A DNA stretch of 64,000 bases, from contig NZ_JAGGPA010000011.1 in assembly GCF_018614035.1 (NCBI RefSeq), positions 248,001-312,000 on the forward strand. Reading direction: 5' to 3'. Positions 54,118-62,750 of the stretch are shown in pieces (within the stretch, counting starts at the first letter, position 1; every line of letters starts with the position of its first letter). The translations under genes and the position numbers were made by a program. Under the pieces are notes generated by a model. The model was not told the origin of the DNA and ran no database searches. It saw nothing but the letters and a program-made list of their open reading frames with translations. This DNA is from Streptomyces sp. ISL-96. Lineage in GTDB: Bacteria; Actinomycetota; Actinomycetes; Streptomycetales; Streptomycetaceae.

Positions 54118-55215
54118 GTGACTTGTCCCCAGGCCGGCCGGCCTGCGAGGCGCGGATCCATAGAGCCGTGGGCCGTTGAAGCTCGGCAAACAGGCACACC
54201 GGTTTGGTACTTTCCGTACCCGCCCGCCTTCAGCCTCAGTCCGCGGAGACCTCCGTCGGCATACCCGAACGAGGTGCGCCGGGGATTTACGGCCGCTCTG
54301 CAGCGCTGGAGCGCCGTGGTCTCCCCGCCACAGCACGCGGACGAAGAGGAGTGGCCCCACGGTGTGCTGCCCCATGGGGCCGGTGCGATCCTTCGCCTCT
54401 TCGAGCACCGGCTGCACCCGGCACTGGAGTTCGACCGTGAACTGGAACTGGACACATTCGCGGTACGCACAGCGCTGGGCGCCTGCGCTCGCCGGATCCT
54501 CGATGACGGCGGGGTGAAGGCCGGCGGAGCAGCCGCCGAACCTGCGCCCCACGGCCCTGGCTTGCCGGCCCTGAGCCCGGAACTGACCTCTGCGACGGGC
54601 AGTCTGCTGATCGAGTGCGCGCTGCTCCACGTCCTGGCGGGCACGCGTCCACGCAGGCCGTTGCCCGCGCGATCGCGCTGATGCCGCTGCCGGGACCTGC
54701 TTGCGTTCAGCGCTTGGTCACGCGCGCGACCTGGTCACCGGCCTGCGCGAGGAGAGCGTGGTGCCACCGCTGCGGGAAGCGGTCGAATCCTTCACCGCGC
54801 AGGCGCGCCCGACTCGGTCCGAGTCACCTTCCGCGCCACCGGCGCCGAGCGTCTGGTGCCCGATTCCTCGCGGCGTCAGCTCTTGCCCGCCGTACGTGAA
54901 TGCCTGCGCAACTGCTTCGAGCACGCGGCGGCCGGCCGGATCACGGTGACCAGCCGCGTCACACGCCGCTGGGCCCATGTCCGGGTGAAGGACAACGGCA
55001 TCGGCTTGAACATGCATGAGGGCAACGGACTTCGCTGTGTGTCAGAGCGCATCGCGGAGATCGGCGGGCGCATCACGGTCGACAGCGTGCCCGGAGAGGG
55101 AAGCAGCATCGACGTCCATCTGCCGCTCCATGTACGGCCCAGGATGCGCGACGCCGGCCTTCTCCAGCGCCCGGGTAAAGCCTGTCGAGGCCGAAGCCGC
55201 ACGGGGACGGCATGA
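54118..55215 (+). pseudogene. Degenerate sensor histidine kinase
   Basis: The 3' part reads as a HATPase domain: LLPAVRECLRNCFEHAAAG (N box), VRVKDNGIGLN (G1), GLRCVSERIAEIGGRITV (G2) and GEGSSIDVHLPL. Upstream pieces (ARDLVTGLREESVVPP, then a Leu-rich SLLIECALLHVLAG in yet another frame) belong to the same gene but need at least two frameshifts near 54640 and 54815. The first 180 codons from 54118 are open but not recognised. It may once have partnered a response regulator in this cluster. 53862-54117 shows nothing. Confidence 0.65.
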
Positions 55216-55334
55216 CGTAGTGGGCAGCCGGTGCGCCTGGTGCGCTCTGGCTACCCACTACTGGAACATCCCGGAACCGCACGTCACAGACGCAATCGCG
55301 GGTCTTTGAGGTGCGAGAGCGCAGGGTGCGTGAC

Positions 55335-56567
55335 TCAGGCGGGCCGGAGCACGACCGGAAGGGTGTCGTAACTGTTGATCACAAAGGTCGGGCTCGGGCG
55401 GAGTTCCTCGGGAGAGCACGCCAGCGCCATGTCGGGGTAACGTTCGAACAGCGCCTCGAAGACGGCGGTCGCCTCCATCTGGGTCAGGCTGACTCCCAGG
55501 CAGCGGTGTACGCCGTGGCCGAATCCCAGAGTGTCCTGATCACGCCGCAGCACGTCGAAGGCTGCCGCGTTCGCGCCGTACCGCTTGGGGTCCAGACCGG
55601 CCGCCGCGAAGGACACGACGATGGGGTCGCCCTTCTTTATGAGGACGCCGTCCAGATCGATGTCCTCCACCGCGAAACGCATGGGCGCAAACGCCCCGGG
55701 CGAGTGGACGCGCATGGTCTCCGCGATCACATCGTCCCAGCCGGCCCGGCCGGCGCGCAGGTGCTCCAACTGCTCAGGGTCCGACAGGAGCGCACCCGCC
55801 GCGTTGACGATCAGCGCTGAAGTCGTGTCCTGGCCTGCCGCGATCATCAGGTACAGGGTGCCCAGGAGCTCCTGCTCGGTGAGTTGCTCGTCGTTGTCGC
55901 GTGCCGCGATCAGCGAGGAGGTCAGATCGTCCCCCGGCTCGGCCCGCTTTACGGCCACGTGGTGGGCAAGAAGCCCGAAGGCCTCCATACGCGCCCGCTC
56001 CATCTCCTCGGCCGGCACGGTGGTGTCGAACACCGTGTGCAGGGCGGCCGACAGCGCCTGCATGCTGCCGTCACGGGCGACGCCGAACAGTTCACAGATC
56101 ACCCGGAAGGGCAGCTGGTCGGCGAAGGCCTTGCGCAGGTCCACCACCTGGCCGGGCGGCACCGAGTCGAGCGCATCGAGCTGCTCGGCGGCGATCTCGC
56201 CGATGCGCGGCCGCAGGGCTTCCAGGCGGCGGGGGGTGAATGCTCCCGCGACCAGCCTGCGCAGCCTCGAGTGGCTCTTGCCGTAGGAGAACATCATGTT
56301 CTCGTTGGCCACCCAGGGGTACAGCGGCCACGTTTCGGTTATCTCTCCGTCGATGAAACTCGGCCAGTGCAGCCTGGCGTCCCTGGAAACCCGCGGGTCG
56401 ATCAGCAGGCGCTCCACGTATTCCTGACGGACGACCCCCCAGGCGATCACTCCGCCCGGCAACTCCACCTGGACCGCGTGGCCTTGCTCGCGCAGCAGGG
56501 CGCCCTCCGCGGCAAGGTCACGCCCGGTGATGTCTAGGGTGTACGGGCAGGCAGTAACACTTTTCAT
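55335..56567 (-). CDS. Cytochrome P450 (Cyp17-like of the avenolide locus)
   Basis: 410 residues from the ATG at 56567 with GGAG upstream. I-helix [11 protein letters not shown], ExxR in ETMRVHSP, and the heme loop [13 protein letters not shown] with the Cys ligand. In S. avermitilis, cyp17 next to the receptor avaR1 and the acyl-CoA oxidase aco makes avenolide. The same three families in the same order here support a role in hormone synthesis rather than aglycone tailoring. Only the latter alternative is otherwise likely. Confidence 0.88.
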   Translation of the reverse strand: MKSVTACPYTLDITGRDLAAEGALLREQGHAVQVELPGGVIAWGVVRQEYVERLLIDPRVSRDARLHWPSFIDGEITETWPLYPWVANENMMFSYGKSHSRLRRLVAGAFTPRRLEALRPRIGEIAAEQLDALDSVPPGQVVDLRKAFADQLPFRVICELFGVARDGSMQALSAALHTVFDTTVPAEEMERARMEAFGLLAHHVAVKRAEPGDDLTSSLIAARDNDEQLTEQELLGTLYLMIAAGQDTTSALIVNAAGALLSDPEQLEHLRAGRAGWDDVIAETMRVHSPGAFAPMRFAVEDIDLDGVLIKKGDPIVVSFAAAGLDPKRYGANAAAFDVLRRDQDTLGFGHGVHRCLGVSLTQMEATAVFEALFERYPDMALACSPEELRPSPTFVINSYDTLPVVLRPA

Positions 56568-56675
56568 CAGTTGCGCTCCGTTTCGACTGTCCATGACACG
56601 TGCGCCCCGGGGGCGCACGTGTACACAGAAGGGGACGTGTGTCCCCTCCCCCTCAGCTGATGGATCGGTCGCCTC

Positions 56676-57356
56676 CTACGCGGGCACGAGCTCCTCCTGC
56701 TCGCGACGGCGTTCCATCACGGCCTGGTACACCCGCTGCGCCCTGTCCGCGGAGAAGTCGATCCGCACGAGCACGCCCGGAACCATGATGGAAGTCAGCA
56801 GGTAGCGCTGCATCTCCAGCACACGCTCAACGATGTCGGCGTGGTCCGTCATGATCTTCGAGAGCACTTGGGCGCCGGTGAACGATGCGACGAAGGCCTT
56901 GGAGGCCGCGCTCACCTCGACGTGCGGCAGGAGCTCTCCGGCCGCCTTCGCCCTCGCCAGGAGGTCGTCGTTGAAGTCGAGCCAGGACTGCATCGGAAGC
57001 CGGCGGTCCAGGCCGTTGCGCGGAGCTCCCTGCTCCACGGTGAGCCGTACGCTGCCTCGCACAAGCGGTTCTCGCCTGCTGAGCATGCACGCCAGCAGGA
57101 GCGCCCCGTCCAGCCCCTGCTGCATGATCAGCTCCTGCTCCGGGGCGGGAGGCATGGTCGTGAGCTGATTGCCCAGCACGTGCTGGGCCAGGTCTTCCTT
57201 GGACGTGAAGTGGAAATAGAGCGCCCCCTTGGTGACCTGGGCTCTCTTCAGGATCTCTGAGATGGTCGTGGCGTCGTAACCGAACTCATCGAATACCTCT
57301 GCAGCCGCGAGAAGGATCTTCTTCCGCGTCTGGATGGCCCGCTCCTGGCGTGCCAT
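56676..57356 (-). CDS. Avenolide/butyrolactone receptor (AvaR1-like TetR)
   Basis: 226 residues from the ATG at 57356 with GGAGG six bases upstream. The HTH AAEVFDEFGYDATTISEILKRAQVTKGALYFHFTSKEDLAQHV is the receptor-family signature. It lies between the P450 gene and the acyl-CoA oxidase gene, with three ARE-like sites in its upstream region. It is the best candidate for the true hormone receptor, repressing itself and the oxidase until the ligand appears. Confidence 0.9.
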   Translation of the reverse strand: MARQERAIQTRKKILLAAAEVFDEFGYDATTISEILKRAQVTKGALYFHFTSKEDLAQHVLGNQLTTMPPAPEQELIMQQGLDGALLLACMLSRREPLVRGSVRLTVEQGAPRNGLDRRLPMQSWLDFNDDLLARAKAAGELLPHVEVSAASKAFVASFTGAQVLSKIMTDHADIVERVLEMQRYLLTSIMVPGVLVRIDFSADRAQRVYQAVMERRREQEELVPA

Positions 57357-57371
57357 ACGCAACCTCCCCAG

Positions 57372-57396
57372 CAAAGCAAACCGAAAGGTTCGTATG
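57372..57396. promoter_or_regulatory. ARE-like site 1 upstream of AvaR1-like gene
   Basis: On the minus strand: GCATACGAACCTTTCGGTTTGC. It fits the receptor-binding consensus (ATACnnACynnnCGGTTT). The site begins about 16 bp from the receptor start codon, consistent with autorepression. Confidence 0.75.
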
Positions 57397-57505
57397 CTAC
57401 CACTGTGACTCCAGGTCACCACATGACGGACCAGCCGGTGAAGCGTGCTACGCAGAGTTGAGTGCACCCTCCGGGCCCGCCAGAAACGACCGTAGCGGCA
57501 ACAAT

Positions 57506-57525
57506 AAAACCGGCTGCCCGGTTTT
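57506..57525. promoter_or_regulatory. ARE-like site 2
   Basis: AAAACCGG-CTGC-CCGGTTTT: perfect 8-bp arms, midway between the receptor and the acyl-CoA oxidase genes. It is AT-richer than its surroundings. Confidence 0.7.
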
Positions 57526-57687
57526 TCAAGGCTTCCGGGGTGCGGAGATCCGGCCACTTCCGGGCGCACGGTCCAGGCCATGAGTCCATGTCACCTCCCC
57601 CGCGCGCCGCCATCGGCCGGGATCGGAGGTCATCCGCTCCTGACGTCGGGTTCTCTCCATCGGGCGGCACGACTTCGCGAAGTGCCT

Positions 57688-57716
57688 TGAAAACAAAACC
57701 GGTTGGTACGTATCTT
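57688..57716. promoter_or_regulatory. ARE-like site 3 upstream of acyl-CoA oxidase gene
   Basis: On the minus strand: ATACGTACCAACCGGTTTTG, then TTTTCAAGG. It matches the ARE consensus closely and lies 56-84 bp before the oxidase start codon, overlapping its probable promoter. It is the likeliest site of hormone-dependent control of hormone synthesis. Confidence 0.78.
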
Positions 57717-57771
57717 GTGGGCCTGAGCTTCCCGAGCTGCCGGGAAACTCACCTACGGGGGGAAGAATTCC

Positions 57772-59715
57772 ATGACTGTGCTGACGTTTGTCGAGGAAAG
57801 ACCTGCCGGCGACGCGACGGCTGCCCGCACCGCGACCTGCCACAGACAGGCGCCGCCTCAGGCTGGTGACCGGACCACCGGCGAACTCAGCTATCTGCTG
57901 TTCGACGGGCAGGAGCGGGACGAGATCCACACCGGCTGGCGCACGCTCATCGCCAGTGAGCCGTTCCGTCCCCGCCACGGCTTGACGCCGGACGAGCGCA
58001 CGGTGCTGTCGTACGAGCGGCTGCGGCTGGTCAACGACACAGCCGCCGACCCGCTGGCGCTCGCGTACGACCCCCACCGGCTCGCGAGCCTGCACGAGTG
58101 GACCGGGGTGGTCGACAGCGGGCTGACGACACTGACCGGCATCCACTACAACTTGTTCCTCGGCAGCCTGCTCGACCATGACGGGTACCAGCGGGACCTG
58201 GCCGCCTTTACCTCGCTCAACCGCATCGGAACGTTCCTGTGCACGGAGCTGGAGCACGGCAACGACGCCGCCGCGCTGGAGACGACCGCCGAGTTCGACC
58301 GCGAGTCCGGCGGGTTCATCCTGCACACCCCCACTGCGGGGGCGGCGAAGTTCATGCCGAACACCAGCGTCACCGGTGGACCGAAGGCCGCTCTGGTGGC
58401 GGCACGGCTGGTGTCCGACGGCCAGGACCAGGGGGTGTTCCTCTTCCTGACCCCGCTCAGCGACGAGGTCGGCATCCTGCCCGGGATCACCGTGCGCGAA
58501 CTGCCTCAGCGCATGGGCAGCCCGGTCGACCACTGTCTGACCACCTTCGACCGGGTGTGGCTGCCGCAGGCCGCCATGCTCCAGTCCGAGCACGGGAGAC
58601 TGGACGACAAGGGCGCTCTGCGCAGCACCCTCGGCAACCGCCGCAAGCGGTTCCTGCGCTCCATCAGCAGGGTCACGGCAGGAAAGCTGTGCATGAGCGC
58701 CGCGGCCGTCGGTGTCTCACGCACCGCCCTGACACTGGCCGTGCGGCACGCCCACTTCCGGCACATCAGCGGACCTCGCACCGGCCAGTGGGCACCGCTG
58801 GTCGCCCACCGCAGCCACCACGGCCGGCTGCTGCAGGCGATGGCCACGGCCTACGCCATGACATTCCTGCACCGCACCGTCGTCTCCCGCTGGGCCGAGC
58901 ACCAGGAGGCCGACCGGAGCGAAACCGAGCGTCTGGTGGCGATCGCCAAGAGCTGGAGCACCTGGCAGGCACGCGACATCATCATCGAATGCAGGGAACG
59001 GTGCGGGGCCCAGGGCCTGTTCACCCCCAACCGTCTGGCCGAACTCATGGCAGACATCGAGGGCACCATCACCGCCGAGGGCGACAACCTCGTGATCTGC
59101 CTGAAGGCCGCAGCCGAGATGATCTTCAACCATGAGGTGGACCTGCCCCCCACCGGCGCACTGCCCATGAGCGAACGCACCCTGAGCGATCCGGCGTTCC
59201 TGCAGGAACTGCTCGGCGAAGTCGAGGCGATCTGGCAGACCCGCGCCCGCCTCGCCCTGCGCCAGGGAAAGAAGGGCGATCCGACAGCACGGTGGAACGC
59301 GACCTCCGCCCCCGCCCTGGAAATAGTCTTCGCGCATGCCGAGCGGCAGGCCGCCCAGGCCCTGCTCACCGCCGCCGGCCTCGCCACCGACCCACTGGCC
59401 AGGTTCCTGCTCGACCGGCTGGGCCGTCTGTTCCTGCTCAAGCAGCTCAGCAAGCACACCGGGGACCTGCTCGCCGAGGAACGCATGACGGCCGACCATG
59501 TCCGCGCGCTGCCGCAGGCTGTCGAGACGGCCATCGCCGAACTCGCACCACACCTCATGACACTCGTCGAAGCCTTCGACATCCCGGAAGAAGCGCTCAG
59601 CGCCTACCCCCTCGCCCGCGGGGCGTACGTCGGCGACGACCTCACCACACCGGCGCACACCGCTGCCACCCGCACCGCCCGCCGTTTCGACACAGCGCCC
59701 CAAACTCCCGCGTAG
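57772..59715 (+). CDS. Acyl-CoA oxidase (Aco-like, avenolide-type hormone biosynthesis)
   Basis: 647 residues, the length of acyl-CoA oxidases. The ATG is preceded by GGGGGAAGAA. FAD-binding (FNRIGTF-like LNRIGTFLCTELEHG), middle domain and two C-terminal helical domains; the catalytic Glu is probably in ITAEGDN. It oxidises acyl-CoA to trans-2-enoyl-CoA with oxygen. In S. avermitilis, Aco with Cyp17 makes avenolide. Position next to the receptor gene and an ARE supports the same role here. Confidence 0.9.
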   Translation: MTVLTFVEERPAGDATAARTATCHRQAPPQAGDRTTGELSYLLFDGQERDEIHTGWRTLIASEPFRPRHGLTPDERTVLSYERLRLVNDTAADPLALAYDPHRLASLHEWTGVVDSGLTTLTGIHYNLFLGSLLDHDGYQRDLAAFTSLNRIGTFLCTELEHGNDAAALETTAEFDRESGGFILHTPTAGAAKFMPNTSVTGGPKAALVAARLVSDGQDQGVFLFLTPLSDEVGILPGITVRELPQRMGSPVDHCLTTFDRVWLPQAAMLQSEHGRLDDKGALRSTLGNRRKRFLRSISRVTAGKLCMSAAAVGVSRTALTLAVRHAHFRHISGPRTGQWAPLVAHRSHHGRLLQAMATAYAMTFLHRTVVSRWAEHQEADRSETERLVAIAKSWSTWQARDIIIECRERCGAQGLFTPNRLAELMADIEGTITAEGDNLVICLKAAAEMIFNHEVDLPPTGALPMSERTLSDPAFLQELLGEVEAIWQTRARLALRQGKKGDPTARWNATSAPALEIVFAHAERQAAQALLTAAGLATDPLARFLLDRLGRLFLLKQLSKHTGDLLAEERMTADHVRALPQAVETAIAELAPHLMTLVEAFDIPEEALSAYPLARGAYVGDDLTTPAHTAATRTARRFDTAPQTPA

Positions 59716-59969
59716 GCCACGGCAAAAAGCCGCCCCCGCCCGCCCCGCCCGGCCTTGTGGCCCCGGTGTGCGGAGCTGGGGCGGCCGGCCGGCCGGGGCC
59801 ACGGCCCGCCGCCAGCTGTCGCCCCGGCCCGGCCGCCGCCCACACGCACCTGCCGCCGCCTCACCCCTGGGCCGGCCCCCCGGCCCGGCCGCCCGGCTCG
59901 CGCACCTGCCGGCGGCGGCCGGTGCGCCCACGCCGTCGTACACGGCACACGCGGTCATACCGCCGCCCC

Positions 59970-60037
59970 GGCAGGGGCAGGGGCCCGGCAGGGGCAGGGG
60001 CCCGGCAGGGGCAGGGGCCCGGCAGGGGCAGGGGCCC
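59970..60037. repeat. Tandem repeat, four copies of a 17-bp G-rich unit
   Basis: GGCAGGGGCAGGGGCCC repeated four times without change (59970-59986, 59987-60003, 60004-60020, 60021-60037). The runs of four G could form quadruplexes. It lies in the 363-bp gap between the oxidase gene and the truncated HAD gene, which otherwise is only extremely GC-rich. Confidence 0.9.
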
Positions 60038-60078
60038 GGCCTCAGGGCCGTGTCCCCCGCCCTTCGCTCACACCGCGG

Positions 60079-60430
60079 TCAGTCCCCGGGACCATGACAC
60101 CCGAGCAGGTCAAGGACCGCGGCCAGCCCCCGTGGACGGTCCGGGCCCCGGTCGGCCGAAAGGATGTACGCGGGGATGCCCGCGGCTGTGGCCGCGCCGT
60201 CCCGTACCGCGTCATCGCCCACCATGAGGGCATCACCCGGCATCACCCCCAGCCGGTCGCAGGCAGCCCAGAAGATCGCCGCGTCCGGCTTCTGGACACC
60301 CACTTCGCAGGAAAGGACGAACTCCCCCACCAGAGGGGTCAGACCGGACCGGGTGAACGAGCCCCGAATGTCCCAGCCCGTGTTGCTCACCACAGCCGTC
60401 GCAATACCCGCCTCGTACAGCAGTCCTCCG
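60079..60430 (-). pseudogene. Truncated HAD-family hydrolase (C-terminal half)
   Basis: The frame starts effectively within the fold: LYEAGIATAVVSNTGWD (motif II region), CEVGVQKPDAAIFWAAC (motif III Lys) and MVGDDAVRDGAATAAG (motif IV). The N-terminal half with the nucleophile DxD is absent. Instead the DNA continues into the tail of the beta-propeller-like gene, which ends at 60387. So a deletion or recombination fused the two; junction near 60425-60430. An ATG at 60393 exists, but the product would be inactive. Confidence 0.72.
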
Positions 60431-61502
60431 GAGTGTGCAGTACCCAGACGTGCAGGGCGTCACGGGATTCGGACAGCGTCAACCAGGCGCCGTTCCCCAG
60501 TGCGGTCGGCTGGCAGGAGACCGGCGTTGGATAGGCGACCGGCACGAGCCCGTTCGTCCCCGAGGTGTCGAAGAGCCAGTGCCGGCTCTGTCCCCACTCC
60601 TCGTCGCACTCGACAGTCGAGACGAGCAGGGTCCCCTCATCGACGAAGCCACCCGCCCAGTCCCAATAGACAGGAACCTCGTCGTCATCGCCGGAAGGAG
60701 CGTCAGAGTGCCTGGGAATCACCGATTCGGCGTCCCACTCCAGCCCCTCCACGACGGCGCCACGGGAGTCGCGAACGGCGAGCGAGTCCTGGTCATGGGA
60801 AACGGTCATGAGCCTCTCGCCTGAGGGACTCACACTCAGCAGGCAGAGGTCGCCCTCCAGGTAGTCCACGTCCAATTTCTGCCCGTCCCACCGGCCCCAG
60901 CGCAGGGGCGCCCCGTCCTGCCCTTCGCCGATGCTCAGCCCCATCTGATGCGGATCGGTCGGGTGGGCAAGGTGGAAGCTGCCGGCCGCCGCGGCCTCGG
61001 CGTTGACCCGCGCGAGCACTCGACCGTTCTCGGCGTCGAGAACGAGCCACTCGTCGACCGTGTCCGGGTTCAGCTCGCCCTCGGGCAACGGGCCGCGTAC
61101 GTGCGCCCAGACGAGTTTGCCGTCCAGTGAGAACCCGACTGAGCCGCCGTCCGGGTACCGATGGTCCTGGCGATCCGCATATTCGTCGTACGACTCGTGT
61201 ATCTCCTGGCATGCGCCGTACCAGCATCCATGCCGCACCTCCCAGCGCGTCGCACCCGACGGCTCCACCGCCCGCACAGCATGGACCCCGGCGAAGACGG
61301 CCACACTTACGTCTGGCGCCACCTCCCACGTCCCACGGCGCCGCGGCCAGGGCGCGGGGAATCGGACGACGCTCGCCTCGGGGCGTGCGACGAAGGCGTC
61401 GTCCAGAGCCTGGACCACGATTTCCTCGTCGCTCCGCTGGACGAGGATCCTGCGCCCTGGCAGCCCGGCGATATCTGGCGGACCGGCCTGTGACGAGGAC
61501 AT
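60387..61502 (-). CDS. Hypothetical WD40-like beta-propeller protein
   Basis: 371 residues from the ATG at 61502; the frame extends upstream to 61598 and the start is uncertain because no strong ribosome site is seen. The sequence has repeated beta-blade-like segments (VGFSLDGKLVWAHVRG, LLSVSPSGERLMTVSHDQDSLAVRDS, DEGTLLVSTVECDEEW). Cytosolic by lack of signal peptide. The final residues (RRVLRRLW) come from the junction with the HAD remnant, so the native end may be lost. Role unknown. Confidence 0.65.
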   Translation of the reverse strand: MSSSQAGPPDIAGLPGRRILVQRSDEEIVVQALDDAFVARPEASVVRFPAPWPRRRGTWEVAPDVSVAVFAGVHAVRAVEPSGATRWEVRHGCWYGACQEIHESYDEYADRQDHRYPDGGSVGFSLDGKLVWAHVRGPLPEGELNPDTVDEWLVLDAENGRVLARVNAEAAAAGSFHLAHPTDPHQMGLSIGEGQDGAPLRWGRWDGQKLDVDYLEGDLCLLSVSPSGERLMTVSHDQDSLAVRDSRGAVVEGLEWDAESVIPRHSDAPSGDDDEVPVYWDWAGGFVDEGTLLVSTVECDEEWGQSRHWLFDTSGTNGLVPVAYPTPVSCQPTALGNGAWLTLSESRDALHVWVLHTPEDCCTRRVLRRLW

Positions 61503-61622
61503 GAGAGCGGGGATGGTGGCACAGAGCCGAGCACGAGCAGACACACGAATCTCCCAGGTGAGGCAAACTCCGGGAACCGTACGGCACACCTCGGACATCG
61601 TTCCGGGCGCCCAGTAGTCCGC

Positions 61623-62158
61623 ATGTCAGCAGCACTCGATCACGCCCCCGGAGCACTCCGGACGACTCATCCGCCACCGTCGCCTTCGGCTAGGAAAGCG
61701 CCGTCCATGACGCCCCCACGAGGCAGCGAACTTCGCCGGCCGCGCAAAAGGTACGAGGCATTACTCAGCGTGCGCAGACCACAGAAGGTGAGCCAGAGCT
61801 CGAGTTGGATCGAGGCGGTTTCTGTCTGTAAGTGGCTGCTCGAGGTTCGAGGGAAGCAGGTCCCATACGTTTCTCCAGGCGCACTGGCTCCTTCTGCCAG
61901 GTCGGTGAATGGAGTACTTCGCTGACCCGTACCAACCTGCCGTGGGTGCCGGGTGGTTCGGTGCGGATCTCGATGCCGGGAAACGTCTTGTCGAATCCGG
62001 ACGCCTTGATTCCGTGGGTGACGAGGTTGGCGAAGGCCCGCCGGATCACCGGCCGCTTCGCGAATCTCGGTTGACGGCGCCACGGCGATCCTCGGAGCAT
62101 CGGAGTGCGGTCTTCGTGTGTGCCCGCACCGCCGCACGAGAGAAGAGTGGAACACCGA
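61623..62158. other. Gap with no confident gene
   Basis: Several open frames exist on both strands, but none shows strong third-position GC or a recognisable domain. The minus-strand segment around 61900-62060 (RRAFANLVTHGIKASGF) is suggestive of coding but is not identified. AT content is somewhat higher than in neighbours. Possibly a decayed gene. Confidence 0.5.
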
Positions 62159-62713
62159 TGAGGCCAGAGACCGTTGTGGCGTTGCTCGCCGAGCCCAGTC
62201 GGCCTGCGGGTCTTCTCCGCGGTCGTCCTCGGGACGTCCTCGCCCGCTGCCGTGGCCGGGGCGGCCGGGGTATCTGGCAAGCAGGCCGCCGTAGCGCTGC
62301 GGCGGCTGTGCGCCGGCGGACTGGTTTCGGAGACGGATGGGCGGCTCAGTGCGTACGCCGATCAGTTCAAGGGCATCGTGCGCGACAGCCTCACCACCGA
62401 GGCGCCCGAGCGCCACGGGTACGCCGACGAGGAGGTCGAGTCGCTGCTGCGCACGTTCGTACGCGATGGCCGGCTGGTACGGCTGCCCTCCCAGTGGGGG
62501 CGCCGTCGCATCGTGCTCCAGCACCTGACGCACCGTACGTTCGACACCGACACCACCTACGACGAGCGCACCGTCAACACGAAGCTGAAAGCCTGGTGCG
62601 AGGGGGCCGACACCGACCACGTGACGGTACGCCGCTACCTCGTCGACCTCTGCCTGCTCGGCCGCGAGGCCGGCCGCTACTGGTTGCGCACCGACATCCA
62701 GCCCGCGCTCTGA
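62159..62713 (+). CDS. DUF2087 domain HTH protein, apparent frameshift near the start
   Basis: The natural start is the ATG at 62159 (MRPETVVALLAEPSR), followed in the same frame by non-family sequence. The continuation LRVFSAVVLGTSSPAAVAGAAGV is in the next frame after one extra C near 62197-62203. After it, an ArsR-like HTH and a DUF2087 domain (LPSQWGRRRIVLQHLTHRTFDTDTTYDERTVNTKL) are intact to the stop. The alternative is a GTG start at 62174 in the second frame, with a shorter, unrelated N-terminus. Confidence 0.8.
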
Positions 62714-62750
62714 CCCCGGCCGGCCGTCGGCCGGGGTCCGCCTTCGTGGG

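Noticed and set aside
59970-60037. CRISPR array
   Set aside because: Units are directly abutting with no spacers.
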